From JAICNG01 sp035249985 (GTDB taxonomy: Bacteria > Gemmatimonadota > Gemmatimonadetes > Gemmatimonadales > Gemmatimonadaceae): a DNA stretch of 64,000 nucleotides. The DNA is taken from positions 25,425-89,424 of the forward strand of contig DATFFP010000073.1 of assembly GCA_035249985.1 (NCBI GenBank), written 5' to 3'. Below are positions 52,377 through 62,383 of the stretch, piece by piece (positions within the stretch are counted from its first letter, which is position 1; each line of letters opens with the position of its first letter). Made by a program: the position numbers and the translations under genes. The notes below the pieces were generated by a model, which saw nothing but the letters and a program-made list of their open reading frames with translations, did no database searches and was not told the DNA's origin.

Positions 52377-55300
52377 GCGACTCGCTCCCGATTGTCCGTG
52401 ACGAGCGACGTGTCGAGCAGCACCGCGAGAATGGCGGTGATGATGCCTCCGACGAAGGTCACGTCGCTCCACGCGTTGAGACCCAGGAAGGGCATGTTCT
52501 GCCCGGTGAGCGGCACCATGGCCAGGTTGGAGGCCGCCACGTACACCGCCGGAACCGTGATCAGAAGGATTCCGCCCACGAGGACGGCGATCGCGGTGTC
52601 ATCGGGGCGGTTCACGTCAGGCGACGCGCGGTAGATCGACCACAGCACCACGAGTGGCACGATCGCCATGACGATGTACGCGGCGAGCACCGCCAGACCG
52701 CCAAGAAACCCGTGCTCGGCGATGAGATACACGGCGAACGCGTTCTCCGCGTCGGAGACGGCGGCGGGAACGCCCCGGCCGATCACCGTCGGCCCCGCCA
52801 ACCCATGTCCGGCCAGGCCGCTGGCCGAGTACGCGCGCCCACCCCATACCTGCTCGAGAGCGGGTACGATCTCTTCACGCGCGGGGCTCGGGCCCGCACG
52901 GGCGAGGACGCGCTCGAGCAGCTCGGGATGGAACGCCGCCAGACCGCGAACGACCGATCGGCGCACCGGATCGGTAAAGCCCGGCACGTGCCGGAGCGGC
53001 CCGCCGAGCGACGCGAACGCCGCGTCTGTCTCGTGAGGCGTCTGCTCGGTGGAGAGACTCTCGGCGTCCGGCGACAGGGCGGGCCAGGCGAGGATCGCAC
53101 CAACGACCGCCAGCACTCCCGCGACGACCGCCAGCCGGGTCGGGACCCGATCGATTCCCACCGACAGGAGCAGCGTCACGAGCAGCGGGAGCCCCACCAC
53201 GAGCACGAGCCCGAAGTCGATGGACACGACGAGAAACATCGCCGCCAGCAGCACGCCCGCGACGGTGATCGCGCGCGCAACGTGGAGCCGAGTCAGTGAT
53301 GCGCCGAGGTGATGACCGAGGCGGACCGCCAGGAGAAAGAGAAAGAAGACGCCGACGAAGAGGAGCGTCGGCCCTTCGACCCACAGCATCGCGAGGTTGA
53401 GCGCAGTCAACAGCAACAGCACCATCGTGACCGCACCCCATCGCGATGCCGTCCCTTCCCCGCCGTCCGATAGCGTGTCTCGAGCGCGTGAGTCGAGCCG
53501 CGTGATGACTTGAGTGGCCACGACCGCGATCAACAGCATCGCGGTGATCGCGATCGTCATGACGAGCGCGACGTCGCGCACCAGGACACTGAGCGGAATT
53601 CCAAACGTGATCAGGGCGAGCGCCGCCCATCGCGCGCGGTCGTACTCGAGATCCTCGGACGACAGCACCGTTCCCGCGGTGTCGACGGTCCGGTGGGTTT
53701 TCCGTTGCGCGGTGAGGTACTCGACGAGCACCCACGCCAGCAGCGTCAGCGAGACGACGCCGGCCGCCCCGGCGAAGGTGCCGGGCCGCTCGTACATGAC
53801 GAGCGCAACGCCGCCGAGAAGCGGCAGCCACCCCTTCCAGCTGCCTGACGAGCGCGGAATCACGTTGGCCCATCGGACGCGCGGGACGACCGCGAGCGCC
53901 GTCGCGCGCGTGCGGATCCGGATGCTGCGCTCGAGGCGATAGAACCAGTCGAGGACGCGCGCGCCCCAGGCATCCCAGCGGAGCAGTGCGGTCGTCGTCA
54001 CAATGAGCACCACCCAGAGGCCAACGGCGGTATCGGCTCCCCGGGCGTGATACGGCGCGGCGTAGCTCACCCGATACCCCAGCGCCAGCCGCACCGCGAG
54101 CAACACCACGGCGAGGCTCGCGATCGCCCACGCTGCGTTCACCGCCACCGTGTCCTGCTCCAGTAGTAGACGGACACGACTGGACCGACCGATGAGCACA
54201 CCGGCGCCGAGCATCATCAGCGCGAGACCTCCCAGCGTGAGGAGGAGCGAGGCGAGCTCTCCGCTTTCCATCTTGAAGACACGGAAGCGATACCATCCCT
54301 GCTCCCTGCCTGACGAGCGCGCGGGCACGAGCAGCTCCTCGCCGGTGGCGGCGGCATACTCCCGTTCCGGGGTGATGACGACGTATCGCTCGCCGGCCGC
54401 GGCCACGCGGGCGAGGAACGAGAAGCGCGAGGTATCGAGCCCGAACCCGGCGATATCGAAATGCGGAATCGTTGGCGGGAGCGAGCGGCTGCTGATGAGC
54501 GTGCAGCGGTCGATCGGTCGACATACCTCGTTGGCCGGCAGCCAGCCGAGCCGAGGGCTCGGTCCTCGCCCGAAGCCGACGGTGATGTCGCCCGCTCCGT
54601 ACGCCGTACGACGGCGCGAGTCGACCGCCAGAACCCATTGCGCGCCGCCCGCTCGCACCCGTAGCGAGTCGCCCCGCTGGAGCAGCGGTAATGGGCTGTC
54701 AGTGGTGGTGAGACGAAATTCCCATCGCGGGAGCAGGCCGAAGGGGTCCGTCCATCCGAGCTTTTCTCGCGGCTGGGAGACGAGGGTGACCGCGAGCTGA
54801 GGCGCAAGAAGCGGATCGGGCAGGATCGGCCATGGCAGCTCCGCGATCCGCACGCCGTTGCGCAGCCTCGCCAGCATGCGACGGTTTCGCACCTCGATCG
54901 CCGGATCGCCATTCTCTTCCTGGAGGAGCGGCAGTCGCACCCGGTTCCAGATGAGAACCGGCAACCCGTCCACTCGCTGGGACGAGAAGCGGTGCTCCGG
55001 CGACACGCGAACCTGCGGCGCCCGCTCGCTCAACTCGGTGCCCCACACGTGCGGCCACGCCCGCCGCCGGATGCCTAACCAGTCGACGAAGCGCGATGCC
55101 GGAGAGGTCAGCCGCTCCCGCTGCTGCAACGCATCGATGCCGCGCATCTCCTTGACGGCGATCTTGCCATCCGGAGCGAGCGCCAGCGCGAGGCGCCAGC
55201 GAATCGTGGGGTCTGCCGCACGCTCGAGGCGAACGTCCAGCGAATCGTCGACCCCGACCGTGAGCGCGCGGGTCTGCGACGCCGGCAGCTGCACGCCGAG

Positions 55301-55603
55301 AAGCTCCAGACGCTCGCTGCGCTGGCGCCGTAGCTCGACATAGTAGCTGTGGATCACGAAGAGCCATGACGTCGCGACGAGCAGGCTCCACGGGATGACC
55401 GGATGGCCGGGGAAGAAGCGCCGTCGGACCGGAGCGATCGCGACGCAGAGCGCGAGCAGCAGCAGGAAGACGAGGCCAATCGGAAACCACTGCCACGTCG
55501 GCTTCCACACCGCGAGCGCGGCGAGCGCCACGACGAGGAGCAGCGTCGTCCTCGCACCCTTCTTCAGACGCTCTGACTCGAATGACCAGGTGCGGTTCTG
55601 CAT
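52373..55603 (-). CDS. Giant SEDS-like (FtsW/RodA-type) membrane protein
   Basis: A 1076-residue protein; canonical SEDS proteins have about 400. Start ATG 55603 has GAGG five bases upstream. Residues 15-90 hold about three helices. Residues about 95-440 are a large soluble, probably periplasmic region. From about 445 there are many helices. The C-terminal part has SEDS-like hallmarks: SGLAGHGLAGPT, VPAAVSDAENAF with Asp951 aligning with the catalytic Asp of the PEAHTDF motif, LIAEHGFLGGL, and MVPLTGQNMPFLG in place of LLPTTGLPLPFIS. It probably polymerises glycan strands with the overlapping PBP. The assignment to SEDS is by motif reading and should be treated as probable. Confidence 0.75.
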   Translation of the reverse strand: MQNRTWSFESERLKKGARTTLLLVVALAALAVWKPTWQWFPIGLVFLLLLALCVAIAPVRRRFFPGHPVIPWSLLVATSWLFVIHSYYVELRRQRSERLELLGVQLPASQTRALTVGVDDSLDVRLERAADPTIRWRLALALAPDGKIAVKEMRGIDALQQRERLTSPASRFVDWLGIRRRAWPHVWGTELSERAPQVRVSPEHRFSSQRVDGLPVLIWNRVRLPLLQEENGDPAIEVRNRRMLARLRNGVRIAELPWPILPDPLLAPQLAVTLVSQPREKLGWTDPFGLLPRWEFRLTTTDSPLPLLQRGDSLRVRAGGAQWVLAVDSRRRTAYGAGDITVGFGRGPSPRLGWLPANEVCRPIDRCTLISSRSLPPTIPHFDIAGFGLDTSRFSFLARVAAAGERYVVITPEREYAAATGEELLVPARSSGREQGWYRFRVFKMESGELASLLLTLGGLALMMLGAGVLIGRSSRVRLLLEQDTVAVNAAWAIASLAVVLLAVRLALGYRVSYAAPYHARGADTAVGLWVVLIVTTTALLRWDAWGARVLDWFYRLERSIRIRTRATALAVVPRVRWANVIPRSSGSWKGWLPLLGGVALVMYERPGTFAGAAGVVSLTLLAWVLVEYLTAQRKTHRTVDTAGTVLSSEDLEYDRARWAALALITFGIPLSVLVRDVALVMTIAITAMLLIAVVATQVITRLDSRARDTLSDGGEGTASRWGAVTMVLLLLTALNLAMLWVEGPTLLFVGVFFLFLLAVRLGHHLGASLTRLHVARAITVAGVLLAAMFLVVSIDFGLVLVVGLPLLVTLLLSVGIDRVPTRLAVVAGVLAVVGAILAWPALSPDAESLSTEQTPHETDAAFASLGGPLRHVPGFTDPVRRSVVRGLAAFHPELLERVLARAGPSPAREEIVPALEQVWGGRAYSASGLAGHGLAGPTVIGRGVPAAVSDAENAFAVYLIAEHGFLGGLAVLAAYIVMAIVPLVVLWSIYRASPDVNRPDDTAIAVLVGGILLITVPAVYVAASNLAMVPLTGQNMPFLGLNAWSDVTFVGGIITAILAVLLDTSLVTDNRERVA

Positions 55604-55715
55604 GGACCTCAGCCGGATCAGCGATCTAAAGTCGCTACGTCGTGGCGGATCGCGTTGTTTCCAACGGGCCCTCTCTTAGATGTCAGCAAGCAGTGAATGG
55701 TTGCTCCGTGATCGA

Positions 55716-56678
55716 TCACCGTCGCAGTGACGGAAGCGCTCGAGCACCGAAGACCTCGATGAACTCCCGCTGATTCTTTCCGACATTGAAACAATACACT
55801 TCGCTTACACCCGCCTCCGCGTATTCGTTGATCCACTCCACGTGGCGCCCGACATCAGATGAAACGCGAATCGTGTCCGCCACGTCCTCGGGCGTCACGA
55901 ATTGCGAGGCGGAGTGGAACTCGTTGGGCATGCGGAGCGTCCAGAGCACGTCGCCACCCAGCGTGCTGAACCGCCACTGCTCGTGCGCGCCGCGCAGCGC
56001 GTCCGATTCACGGGGCGCCCATGACAACCCGTGTTGGACGATGACCGGCTTCCCCTCGCCGCCCCCGCGATGGAACGCCTCGATCATCCGCGCCATTTCC
56101 TCGCGCGGGCGGCCGGTCGTGATCAAGCCCTCCGCCCAGCCGCCGACCCACTCCGCGGTCGGCTCCGAGACAGCCGCGCCGACGAGGCGAGGCGGCTCCT
56201 GCGGTCGCGAGTACAGGCGGGCCTCCTCGACCGTCACGCGGCCATGGTGCGTGACCGTCTCGCCATTCCAGAGCGCGCGCATCACGTCGACGCACTCCTT
56301 CAGCCGCTCGTTCCGCTCAGGCTTCGGCGGCCACCGGTTGCCAGTGACGTGCTCGTTGAGCGCCTCGCCGCTCCCGGCCGCCATCCAGAAGCGACCGGGA
56401 AACATCTCGGCGAGCGTAGCGGCGGCCTGAGCGATGATCGCGGGGTGATATCGGTCGCCCGGCGCATTGACCACGCCGAAAGGCATCGACGTCGCCTCCA
56501 GCGCCGCACCGAGCCATGACCACGCGAAACCACTGTGGCCGTTCTCCTCCAGCCACGGATGAAAATGGTCGGCGCACATGACGCCCTCGAAGCCAGCGGC
56601 ATCCGCGGCCCGCGCATACGCCAGCAGCTCACTCGGAGGGTACTGCTCATGTGAAGCGTGGTATCCTATCAGCATCAT
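55716..56678 (-). CDS. LLM-class flavin-dependent oxidoreductase
   Basis: A 320-residue luciferase-like monooxygenase-fold enzyme (TIM barrel). Sequence features are IGYHASHEQYPPSELL, GVMCADHFHPW, SWLGAALEATSMPFG, AATLAEMFPGRFWMAAGSGE and GVSEVYCFNVGKNQREFIEVF. They point to the subgroup described as probable non-F420 flavinoid oxidoreductases rather than F420-dependent enzymes, although cofactor choice cannot be proven here. It is a cytoplasmic redox enzyme of unknown substrate. It is divergent from the second TPR kinase (130-bp gap). Confidence 0.9.
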   Translation of the reverse strand: MMLIGYHASHEQYPPSELLAYARAADAAGFEGVMCADHFHPWLEENGHSGFAWSWLGAALEATSMPFGVVNAPGDRYHPAIIAQAAATLAEMFPGRFWMAAGSGEALNEHVTGNRWPPKPERNERLKECVDVMRALWNGETVTHHGRVTVEEARLYSRPQEPPRLVGAAVSEPTAEWVGGWAEGLITTGRPREEMARMIEAFHRGGGEGKPVIVQHGLSWAPRESDALRGAHEQWRFSTLGGDVLWTLRMPNEFHSASQFVTPEDVADTIRVSSDVGRHVEWINEYAEAGVSEVYCFNVGKNQREFIEVFGARALPSLRR

Positions 56679-56808
56679 TGGGACTGTGATCGTTGGGTGA
56701 TGTTTCCGGAGCGGCCTGTAAACGCGGAGCGCAACATCTTGCCAACCTCACCAGCACCGAGGTTGTCTTAAGGCAGGCACGAAGGATCCCACCAGCGCTT
56801 CCTCCGCG

Positions 56809-59800
56809 ATGTCTCTGCTCGACCGCCTGCGAACGACAATTGGCGATTCCTACGACATCGAGCGCGAGCTCGGTGGCGGAGGCATGTCGCGGGTGTTCCT
56901 TGCAGAAGACGTGCGCCTCAGACGCAAAGTGGTCGTGAAGGTGCTCTCTCCCGAGCTGAGCTCGGGAATGGACATGGAGCGCTTCCGTCGCGAGATCCTG
57001 CTCGCCGCCCAGCTCCAGCATCCACACATCGTTCCGGTACTTGCCGCCGGCGACGCCGATGGGCTGCCCTATTTCACAATGCCCTTCGTGTCCGGCAGCT
57101 CGCTGCGCGAGCGCATCGACGCCAATGCCGGGCGCGGACTTGGCATGGCCGAGTGTGTGGGAATTCTCCGGGACGTGGCTCGCGCGCTCGCGTTCGCGCA
57201 CCGGCAGGGGGTCGTCCACCGCGACATCAAGCCCGGCAACATCCTCCTTGCCGGCAACTCCGCCGCTGTCACCGACTTCGGCATCGCCAAGGCCATCGCC
57301 ACCGCGCGCGCCGAGGGCTCGCCGCATCTGACGCAGACGGGGAGCTCGCTCGGCACGCCAGCGTACATGGCGCCCGAGCAGGCGGCGGCGGACCCCGGGG
57401 CCGACCATCGTGTCGACATCTACGCCTTCGGCGTCGTGGCCTACGAGATGATCGCCGGCCATACGCCGTTCCACGGGCGCCAGCCGCACGAGATGCTGCG
57501 CGCGCATCTCGTCGAGGCGCCCGCCCCGATCGCCGGCGTTCGTCCTGACACCCCGGCGCGCCTGGCCACGCTCGTTATGCGGACGCTCGAGAAGGATCCG
57601 GATGCGCGTCCCGCCGAAGCCGATGAGCTGATCCAGGAGCTCGCCGAGATCGACACCGGCACGCGATCAGCGATTCGCGCACCGGCCGTTGGCCGGCGCG
57701 TGCCCCGCGCGGCGTGGCTGGGGGTTGTCGGAATTGCCCTTATCGCGCTGGGTGTCTGGGCCTTCGTGGCGCTCCGCGGCGATCCTCGGCCGACGCAGCC
57801 CGACCTCGTAGCGGTCATGCCATTCCGGGTCGCTTCGGCGAATCCGGAGCTGCATTACCTGCGGGAGGGGATGCTCGACCTGTTCGCGGCGAAGCTCACC
57901 GGCGAAGGCGGCATCCGCGCCACCGAGCCACGGTCGTTGCTGAGCGCGTGGCGCGACGCCGGCGGTACAGAGTCCACTGACCTCCCCGAGCAGGAGTCGA
58001 TCGAGGTCGCCCGCGAGCTGGGCGCGACACGCGTGTTGTTGGGTGAAGTGGTGGGAACTCCACTTCGCTTGATGCTCAACGTGCGGGTGCGCGCTACGGA
58101 CGGCGATCGCGATCTGGCGCAGGTGAGCGTCGAGGGCGCTCCCGACAGCCTGGCATGGCTGGTCGATCGCCTGACCGTGCAGCTGCTGGCGGAGCTTTCG
58201 CCAGACGACGAGCGGCAGCGCACGGCCAGCCTCACGAGCACGTCGCTGCCCGCCCTCCGCGCCTATCTCGACGGTCAGGCAAAGCTGCGCCGCGGCGATG
58301 TCTTCGCCGCAACGAAGGAGTTCGACCGCGCCTTGAACGAGGACAGCACCTTCGCCCTCGCCGGATTGGGACTGCGGCTCGCGACGGCGTGGTACAACGA
58401 CCAGGCGCTCACCGATCGTGGAACGCGCATCGCGTGGCGTGAACGCGAGCGCTTGAGTCCTCGCGACCGGGCTCTGCTCACCGCGGTCGTCGGTCCACGA
58501 TACCCGGCGCAGTCTCCCACGCGAGAGTTCTACGAGGCACGCACTCGCTATCTCGGCATGGCAGGGGACCGCGCCGAGGCGTGGTATCTCGTCGGTGATT
58601 ACCTCTACCACTATGGATTGGTCCTCGGTGTCGAGGATGCACAGCGGCGGGCACTCGACCATTTCAAACGTGCGGCGGACCTCGACTCCACGTACGTGGT
58701 CGCGCTGCTCCACGCGCCATCACTGGCCGTGAGCGTCGGCGACACCGCGTTCGCGCGGAAGGCAGTGCGTCTCCGCCTCGCGGCCGATACATCGCGTTCC
58801 TGGCTGTTGCCGCTGCAGTGGCTTACCGCCGTGCATAACGGCGACAGCGCGATCGCCGCCGCGGTGTGGGACTCACTCTCCCGGTACCCGGATCGCCAGG
58901 ACGTGTTGTGGACCATGCTGCAGCACGCCGTGGTGGAGGGTGTGGGCGTTGCCGACGCCGAGCGCGCGACCGACTCACTCATTGGGCGCTCCGGCACTGA
59001 CGACGCACGGTACGGCACGCACCAGGTCGCGGCCGATTTCGCTCTCCTGCAGGGAAAGCCATCGCGTGCGCTCCGGCATCGCCGACAGGGGGCGGCGTTG
59101 GCCAGCGACCCGGAGCTCGCCAGCCGGAATCTCGGTGTGCTTCTCATTCGCGATGCGATGATCGGCGACGGAGACACCGCGGCCGCGATCGCCGCCGTGG
59201 CGGGCGTCGAGCGCCTCGCGCGGCGGCCGATCACCAGTGATAGCGTCGCGCGTTCCTTCGTGCGCTCGGCGATCCGAGTGCTCGAGCCCTGGCGCATCTC
59301 GCGAGGGGATACCTCGCAGACTCGCGCCTCGATCGAGGCCTTGCGCGCGATCATGCGAATGCCGGGATTCAGCGATCCCCTGGAGATGGAAACGGAGATC
59401 GCCGTCATCGAGGCGATGTTGGCAACGGTGGGTCGCCATCCCGACCTGCAGGCCAAGGCGGCACGACTGGACTCGCTGCTGCGCGCCACCGACTACTCGA
59501 GAGCGCATACCGGTCGATACACCGTGGCGGCCGTCGTCGCGGCGCGTGCGCTCGAGGCCGCGGGCGATCTTCCTCGCGCGCTCGCCGCGGCGCGTCGCCG
59601 GCACATGTGGAACGACATTTCGAGCCCATATCTCGCCGCGCAGCTTCGGGAGGAAGGGCGGCTCGCCGCGCTCACCGGCGATCGCGAAGGGGCGATTCGC
59701 GCCTATCGGCATTACCTGGCACTCCGAACGGATCCGGAGCCGTCGGTTGGCGCGCAGGTCGCGGCGGTGCGCGCCGAGCTGCGGCGTCTGGAAGGGGAGA

Positions 59801-59814
59801 CGGTCGGGCAGTAA
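56809..59814 (+). CDS. Membrane Ser/Thr protein kinase with TPR C-terminus (second)
   Basis: A 1001-residue kinase starting at ATG 56809. Kinase domain about 1-275: Gly-loop GGGGMSRV, Lys44, HRDIKPGN with Asp139, and DFG; an activation loop with LGTPAYMAPEQAA follows. A single membrane helix lies near residues 300-322 (AWLGVVGIALIALGVWAFVAL). The outer part starts with a FlgO-like fold (DLVAVMPFRVASANPELHYL) followed by a long TPR-like helical region to the C-terminus. Its kinase domain is clearly related to that of the 29341 kinase, but it has one membrane helix instead of three. It is followed by a beta-barrel gene and a GH43-type gene, possibly as one transcript. Confidence 0.92.
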   Translation: MSLLDRLRTTIGDSYDIERELGGGGMSRVFLAEDVRLRRKVVVKVLSPELSSGMDMERFRREILLAAQLQHPHIVPVLAAGDADGLPYFTMPFVSGSSLRERIDANAGRGLGMAECVGILRDVARALAFAHRQGVVHRDIKPGNILLAGNSAAVTDFGIAKAIATARAEGSPHLTQTGSSLGTPAYMAPEQAAADPGADHRVDIYAFGVVAYEMIAGHTPFHGRQPHEMLRAHLVEAPAPIAGVRPDTPARLATLVMRTLEKDPDARPAEADELIQELAEIDTGTRSAIRAPAVGRRVPRAAWLGVVGIALIALGVWAFVALRGDPRPTQPDLVAVMPFRVASANPELHYLREGMLDLFAAKLTGEGGIRATEPRSLLSAWRDAGGTESTDLPEQESIEVARELGATRVLLGEVVGTPLRLMLNVRVRATDGDRDLAQVSVEGAPDSLAWLVDRLTVQLLAELSPDDERQRTASLTSTSLPALRAYLDGQAKLRRGDVFAATKEFDRALNEDSTFALAGLGLRLATAWYNDQALTDRGTRIAWRERERLSPRDRALLTAVVGPRYPAQSPTREFYEARTRYLGMAGDRAEAWYLVGDYLYHYGLVLGVEDAQRRALDHFKRAADLDSTYVVALLHAPSLAVSVGDTAFARKAVRLRLAADTSRSWLLPLQWLTAVHNGDSAIAAAVWDSLSRYPDRQDVLWTMLQHAVVEGVGVADAERATDSLIGRSGTDDARYGTHQVAADFALLQGKPSRALRHRRQGAALASDPELASRNLGVLLIRDAMIGDGDTAAAIAAVAGVERLARRPITSDSVARSFVRSAIRVLEPWRISRGDTSQTRASIEALRAIMRMPGFSDPLEMETEIAVIEAMLATVGRHPDLQAKAARLDSLLRATDYSRAHTGRYTVAAVVAARALEAAGDLPRALAAARRRHMWNDISSPYLAAQLREEGRLAALTGDREGAIRAYRHYLALRTDPEPSVGAQVAAVRAELRRLEGETVGQ

Positions 59815-59887
59815 CGTAGCGAGTCCGGTTAGGCTCGAAGCCGAGGCCGGGAACGTCACTGTCGCGGACCCTTTCATCCGACCGCAC

Positions 59888-60520
59888 ATGCCGACATCCG
59901 CGCCGCACCTCACGCTCGCGAGCCTGTTGCTGGTCGCGAGCCTCGCTATGACCCGCCACGTCACCGGTCAGGAAACCCACATCCCGCCATCGCCTAACAC
60001 AGAGTCGTCTGCGGCAGTCGATTCGTTGCCGTTCCGTCGAGGTCAGTGGGGAGCGGAATTCGGCATTGACGACGGCACCGTCGGTCTCGGCGTGTTGCGC
60101 TTCCGCTCCAGCCGGACAGCCTGGCAGCTCAACGCCAACGTGGCGGCTGACTGGTCCAAATCGACTGCGCCTTTCTCTGGATCGGAGACGCACGTGTTCG
60201 TGAACCTTCGCGCCGGCCCACGCAAGTACCGCCCCCTGGCTCAGAGCGTTGCCGCCTACGTCGGAACTGGACTCACTGGCGGATACAGCTGGTCGGAACG
60301 AAGCGACAGTTGGCGCCGAGGTTGGAATGCCGGTGTCTTCGGAGAGCTTGGCGCCGCCTACTTCGTGACGCGCCGGCTCAGCCTGGGGGCGCGAGTCGAT
60401 GTCTCGGCGGGATACCTCGAGTTTCGTCAGGCCTCGGTGAGCTTCCCCGGCGTACAGCGGGATCGCCATTTCAGCATCGGGCTCTCACCGGTCCGGATCG
60501 TCGGTGGACTCTATTTCTGA
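59888..60520 (+). CDS. Predicted outer-membrane beta-barrel protein
   Basis: A 210-residue protein with signal peptide (MPTSAPHLTLASLLLVASLAM). The mature part consists of alternating-residue beta-strands (WGAEFGIDDGTVGLGVLRF, AWQLNANVAADW, SVAAYVGTGLTGGYSW, LSLGARVDVSAGYLEF) and ends in an aromatic terminal residue, LYF, as expected of BAM-inserted barrels of 8-10 strands. I do not recognise a specific family. It lies 73 bp after the kinase and 13 bp before the GH43-type gene, probably in one transcript. Confidence 0.75.
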   Translation: MPTSAPHLTLASLLLVASLAMTRHVTGQETHIPPSPNTESSAAVDSLPFRRGQWGAEFGIDDGTVGLGVLRFRSSRTAWQLNANVAADWSKSTAPFSGSETHVFVNLRAGPRKYRPLAQSVAAYVGTGLTGGYSWSERSDSWRRGWNAGVFGELGAAYFVTRRLSLGARVDVSAGYLEFRQASVSFPGVQRDRHFSIGLSPVRIVGGLYF

Positions 60521-60533
60521 CCGAGTCGCGAGA

Positions 60534-62327
60534 ATGTCAATCAATCGCATACCGCTGGCGACGCTTCTTGTCGCGTCGTCCGCCTGGGCACAGACGTCGG
60601 GAATTCGCACGTACGCGAATCCCATCGACGTCGATTACCGGTACAACTTCGAGCAGCACAACGAGGGCATCTCGTATCGGCAGGGAGCAGACCCCGTGAT
60701 CGTGAACCACGGCGGCGAGTATTTCCTGTTCATGACCATCTCGGACGGCTACTGGCACTCGAAGGATCTGCTGCACTGGCGGTTCGTGACGCCAAGCCGG
60801 TGGCCATTCGAGAATGTCGTTGCACCGGCGGCGCTGTCGGTCCGCGACACGCTGTACCTGATGCAGTCGATGTTCGAGCCGCGGCCGATCCTCTTTTCAA
60901 CCGCTCCGGAGACGGGACGGCTCGAGTTCTACAACCGCATGCTGCCGCGACTTCCGAAGATGATGCCCGGGTGGGAGCGGCCGCCCGGTCCGCCGGGCTC
61001 AGTCCCGCCGGGCCCGTGGGACCCCGCGATCTTCCACGATCCCGATACCGAGAAGTGGTACCTGTACTGGGGATCGTCGAACGTGTATCCGCTGTACGCG
61101 ATGGAGCTCGACAAGAGCCGGCGTCTCACTTTCGCTGGCGATCCAAAGCCCCTGTTTACACTCGACCCTGCGCGACATGGGTGGGAGCGGTTCGGACAGG
61201 ACCATCGCGACACGATCCGGCCCTATCTCGAGGGCGCCTGGATGACGAAGTACCGCGGGAAGTACTACCTGCAGTATGGTGCGCCAGGCACCGAGTACAA
61301 CGTCTACGCGAACGGCACGTACGTCGGCGATGACCCGTTAGGTCCATTCACGTACGCGCCGTACAATCCCGTCGCCTACAAGCCCGGCGGGTTCATGACC
61401 GGCGCGGGTCATGGCAGCACGTTCCAGGACAACTACGGCAACTACTGGAACTCCGGGACGCCCTGGCTGGCCGTCAATTGGACGTTCGAGCGCCGCGTCT
61501 CGATGTTCCCCGCCGGCTTCGACGAGGATGGGCAGATGTTCGCCAACACCCGCTTCGGCGACTTTCCCCACTATGTGCCGACGCGACAATGGACGAACAA
61601 GGATGAGCTGTTCACCGGGTGGATGCTGCTCTCGTATCGAAAGCCCGTGACCGCGTCGTCGGTTCGCGACACGTTCCCTCCCTCGAACGTTACCGACGAG
61701 AACCGCCAGAGCTTCTGGGTCGCGCACTCCAATGTGCCGGAGGAGTGGCTTCAAATCGATCTCCAGCGCGAGTACACGGTGAAAGCGGTGCAGGTGAATT
61801 TCATCGACTATCGGTCCGGCATCTTCGCCAACGACTCGACGGTGTACACCCGATTCCGAATTCGCGCATCGCGCGACGGGCGAGCATGGGAGACGATCGC
61901 CGACCTGAGCGCGGAGACACGCGACCGGCCGAATGCGTACATCGAGCTGCCGACGCCCGCACGCGCGCGGTACATCCGATACGAGCACGGCTACGTCGGC
62001 GCCGCGAACCTCGCCATCGGCGATATCCGCATCTTCGGGAACGGCGAGGGACGAGCCCCAGCTACCCCGCGCGGCCTAACGGCTCGACGCGATACTGACC
62101 GTCGCAACGCGTTCGTCAGCTGGTCGCGAGTCCCAGGCGCCGTCGGCTACAACATCCTCTGGGGCATCCGGCCCAACAAGCTCTACCAGACCTACCAGGT
62201 CTTCGCCGACCGACCCACGCCCCTCGAGCTGCGCGCCCTCACCGTCGACCAGGAGTATTGGGTCGCCATCGAGGCGTTCGACGAGAGCGGCGTCTCACGG
62301 CCGAGCGCCCCCATCCCGGTGCGCTGA
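60534..62327 (+). CDS. GH43-type beta-propeller protein with F5/8C and FN3 domains
   Basis: A 597-residue exported protein; start ATG 60534 and short signal MSINRIPLATLLVASSAWA. Residues about 30-365 resemble a five-bladed GH43-like propeller (GADPVIVNHGGEYFLFMT, DPAIFHDPDTEKWYLYWG with the general-acid region, EGAWMTKYRGKYYLQYG with the conserved Glu, TGAGHGSTFQD). Residues about 375-505 are a discoidin (F5/8 type C) carbohydrate-binding domain (PVTASS, EEWLQIDLQREYTVKAVQV). Residues 510-597 are a fibronectin type III domain (VSWSRVPGAVGYNILWG). It likely binds and perhaps cleaves plant-type polysaccharides such as arabinan or xylan; activity is unproven. Confidence 0.87.
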   Translation: MSINRIPLATLLVASSAWAQTSGIRTYANPIDVDYRYNFEQHNEGISYRQGADPVIVNHGGEYFLFMTISDGYWHSKDLLHWRFVTPSRWPFENVVAPAALSVRDTLYLMQSMFEPRPILFSTAPETGRLEFYNRMLPRLPKMMPGWERPPGPPGSVPPGPWDPAIFHDPDTEKWYLYWGSSNVYPLYAMELDKSRRLTFAGDPKPLFTLDPARHGWERFGQDHRDTIRPYLEGAWMTKYRGKYYLQYGAPGTEYNVYANGTYVGDDPLGPFTYAPYNPVAYKPGGFMTGAGHGSTFQDNYGNYWNSGTPWLAVNWTFERRVSMFPAGFDEDGQMFANTRFGDFPHYVPTRQWTNKDELFTGWMLLSYRKPVTASSVRDTFPPSNVTDENRQSFWVAHSNVPEEWLQIDLQREYTVKAVQVNFIDYRSGIFANDSTVYTRFRIRASRDGRAWETIADLSAETRDRPNAYIELPTPARARYIRYEHGYVGAANLAIGDIRIFGNGEGRAPATPRGLTARRDTDRRNAFVSWSRVPGAVGYNILWGIRPNKLYQTYQVFADRPTPLELRALTVDQEYWVAIEAFDESGVSRPSAPIPVR

Positions 62328-62383
62328 CGCGGAACACCCCGGACGTCCTGGTCGTTTAGATGACAGGACGACCCGGAGGCACC

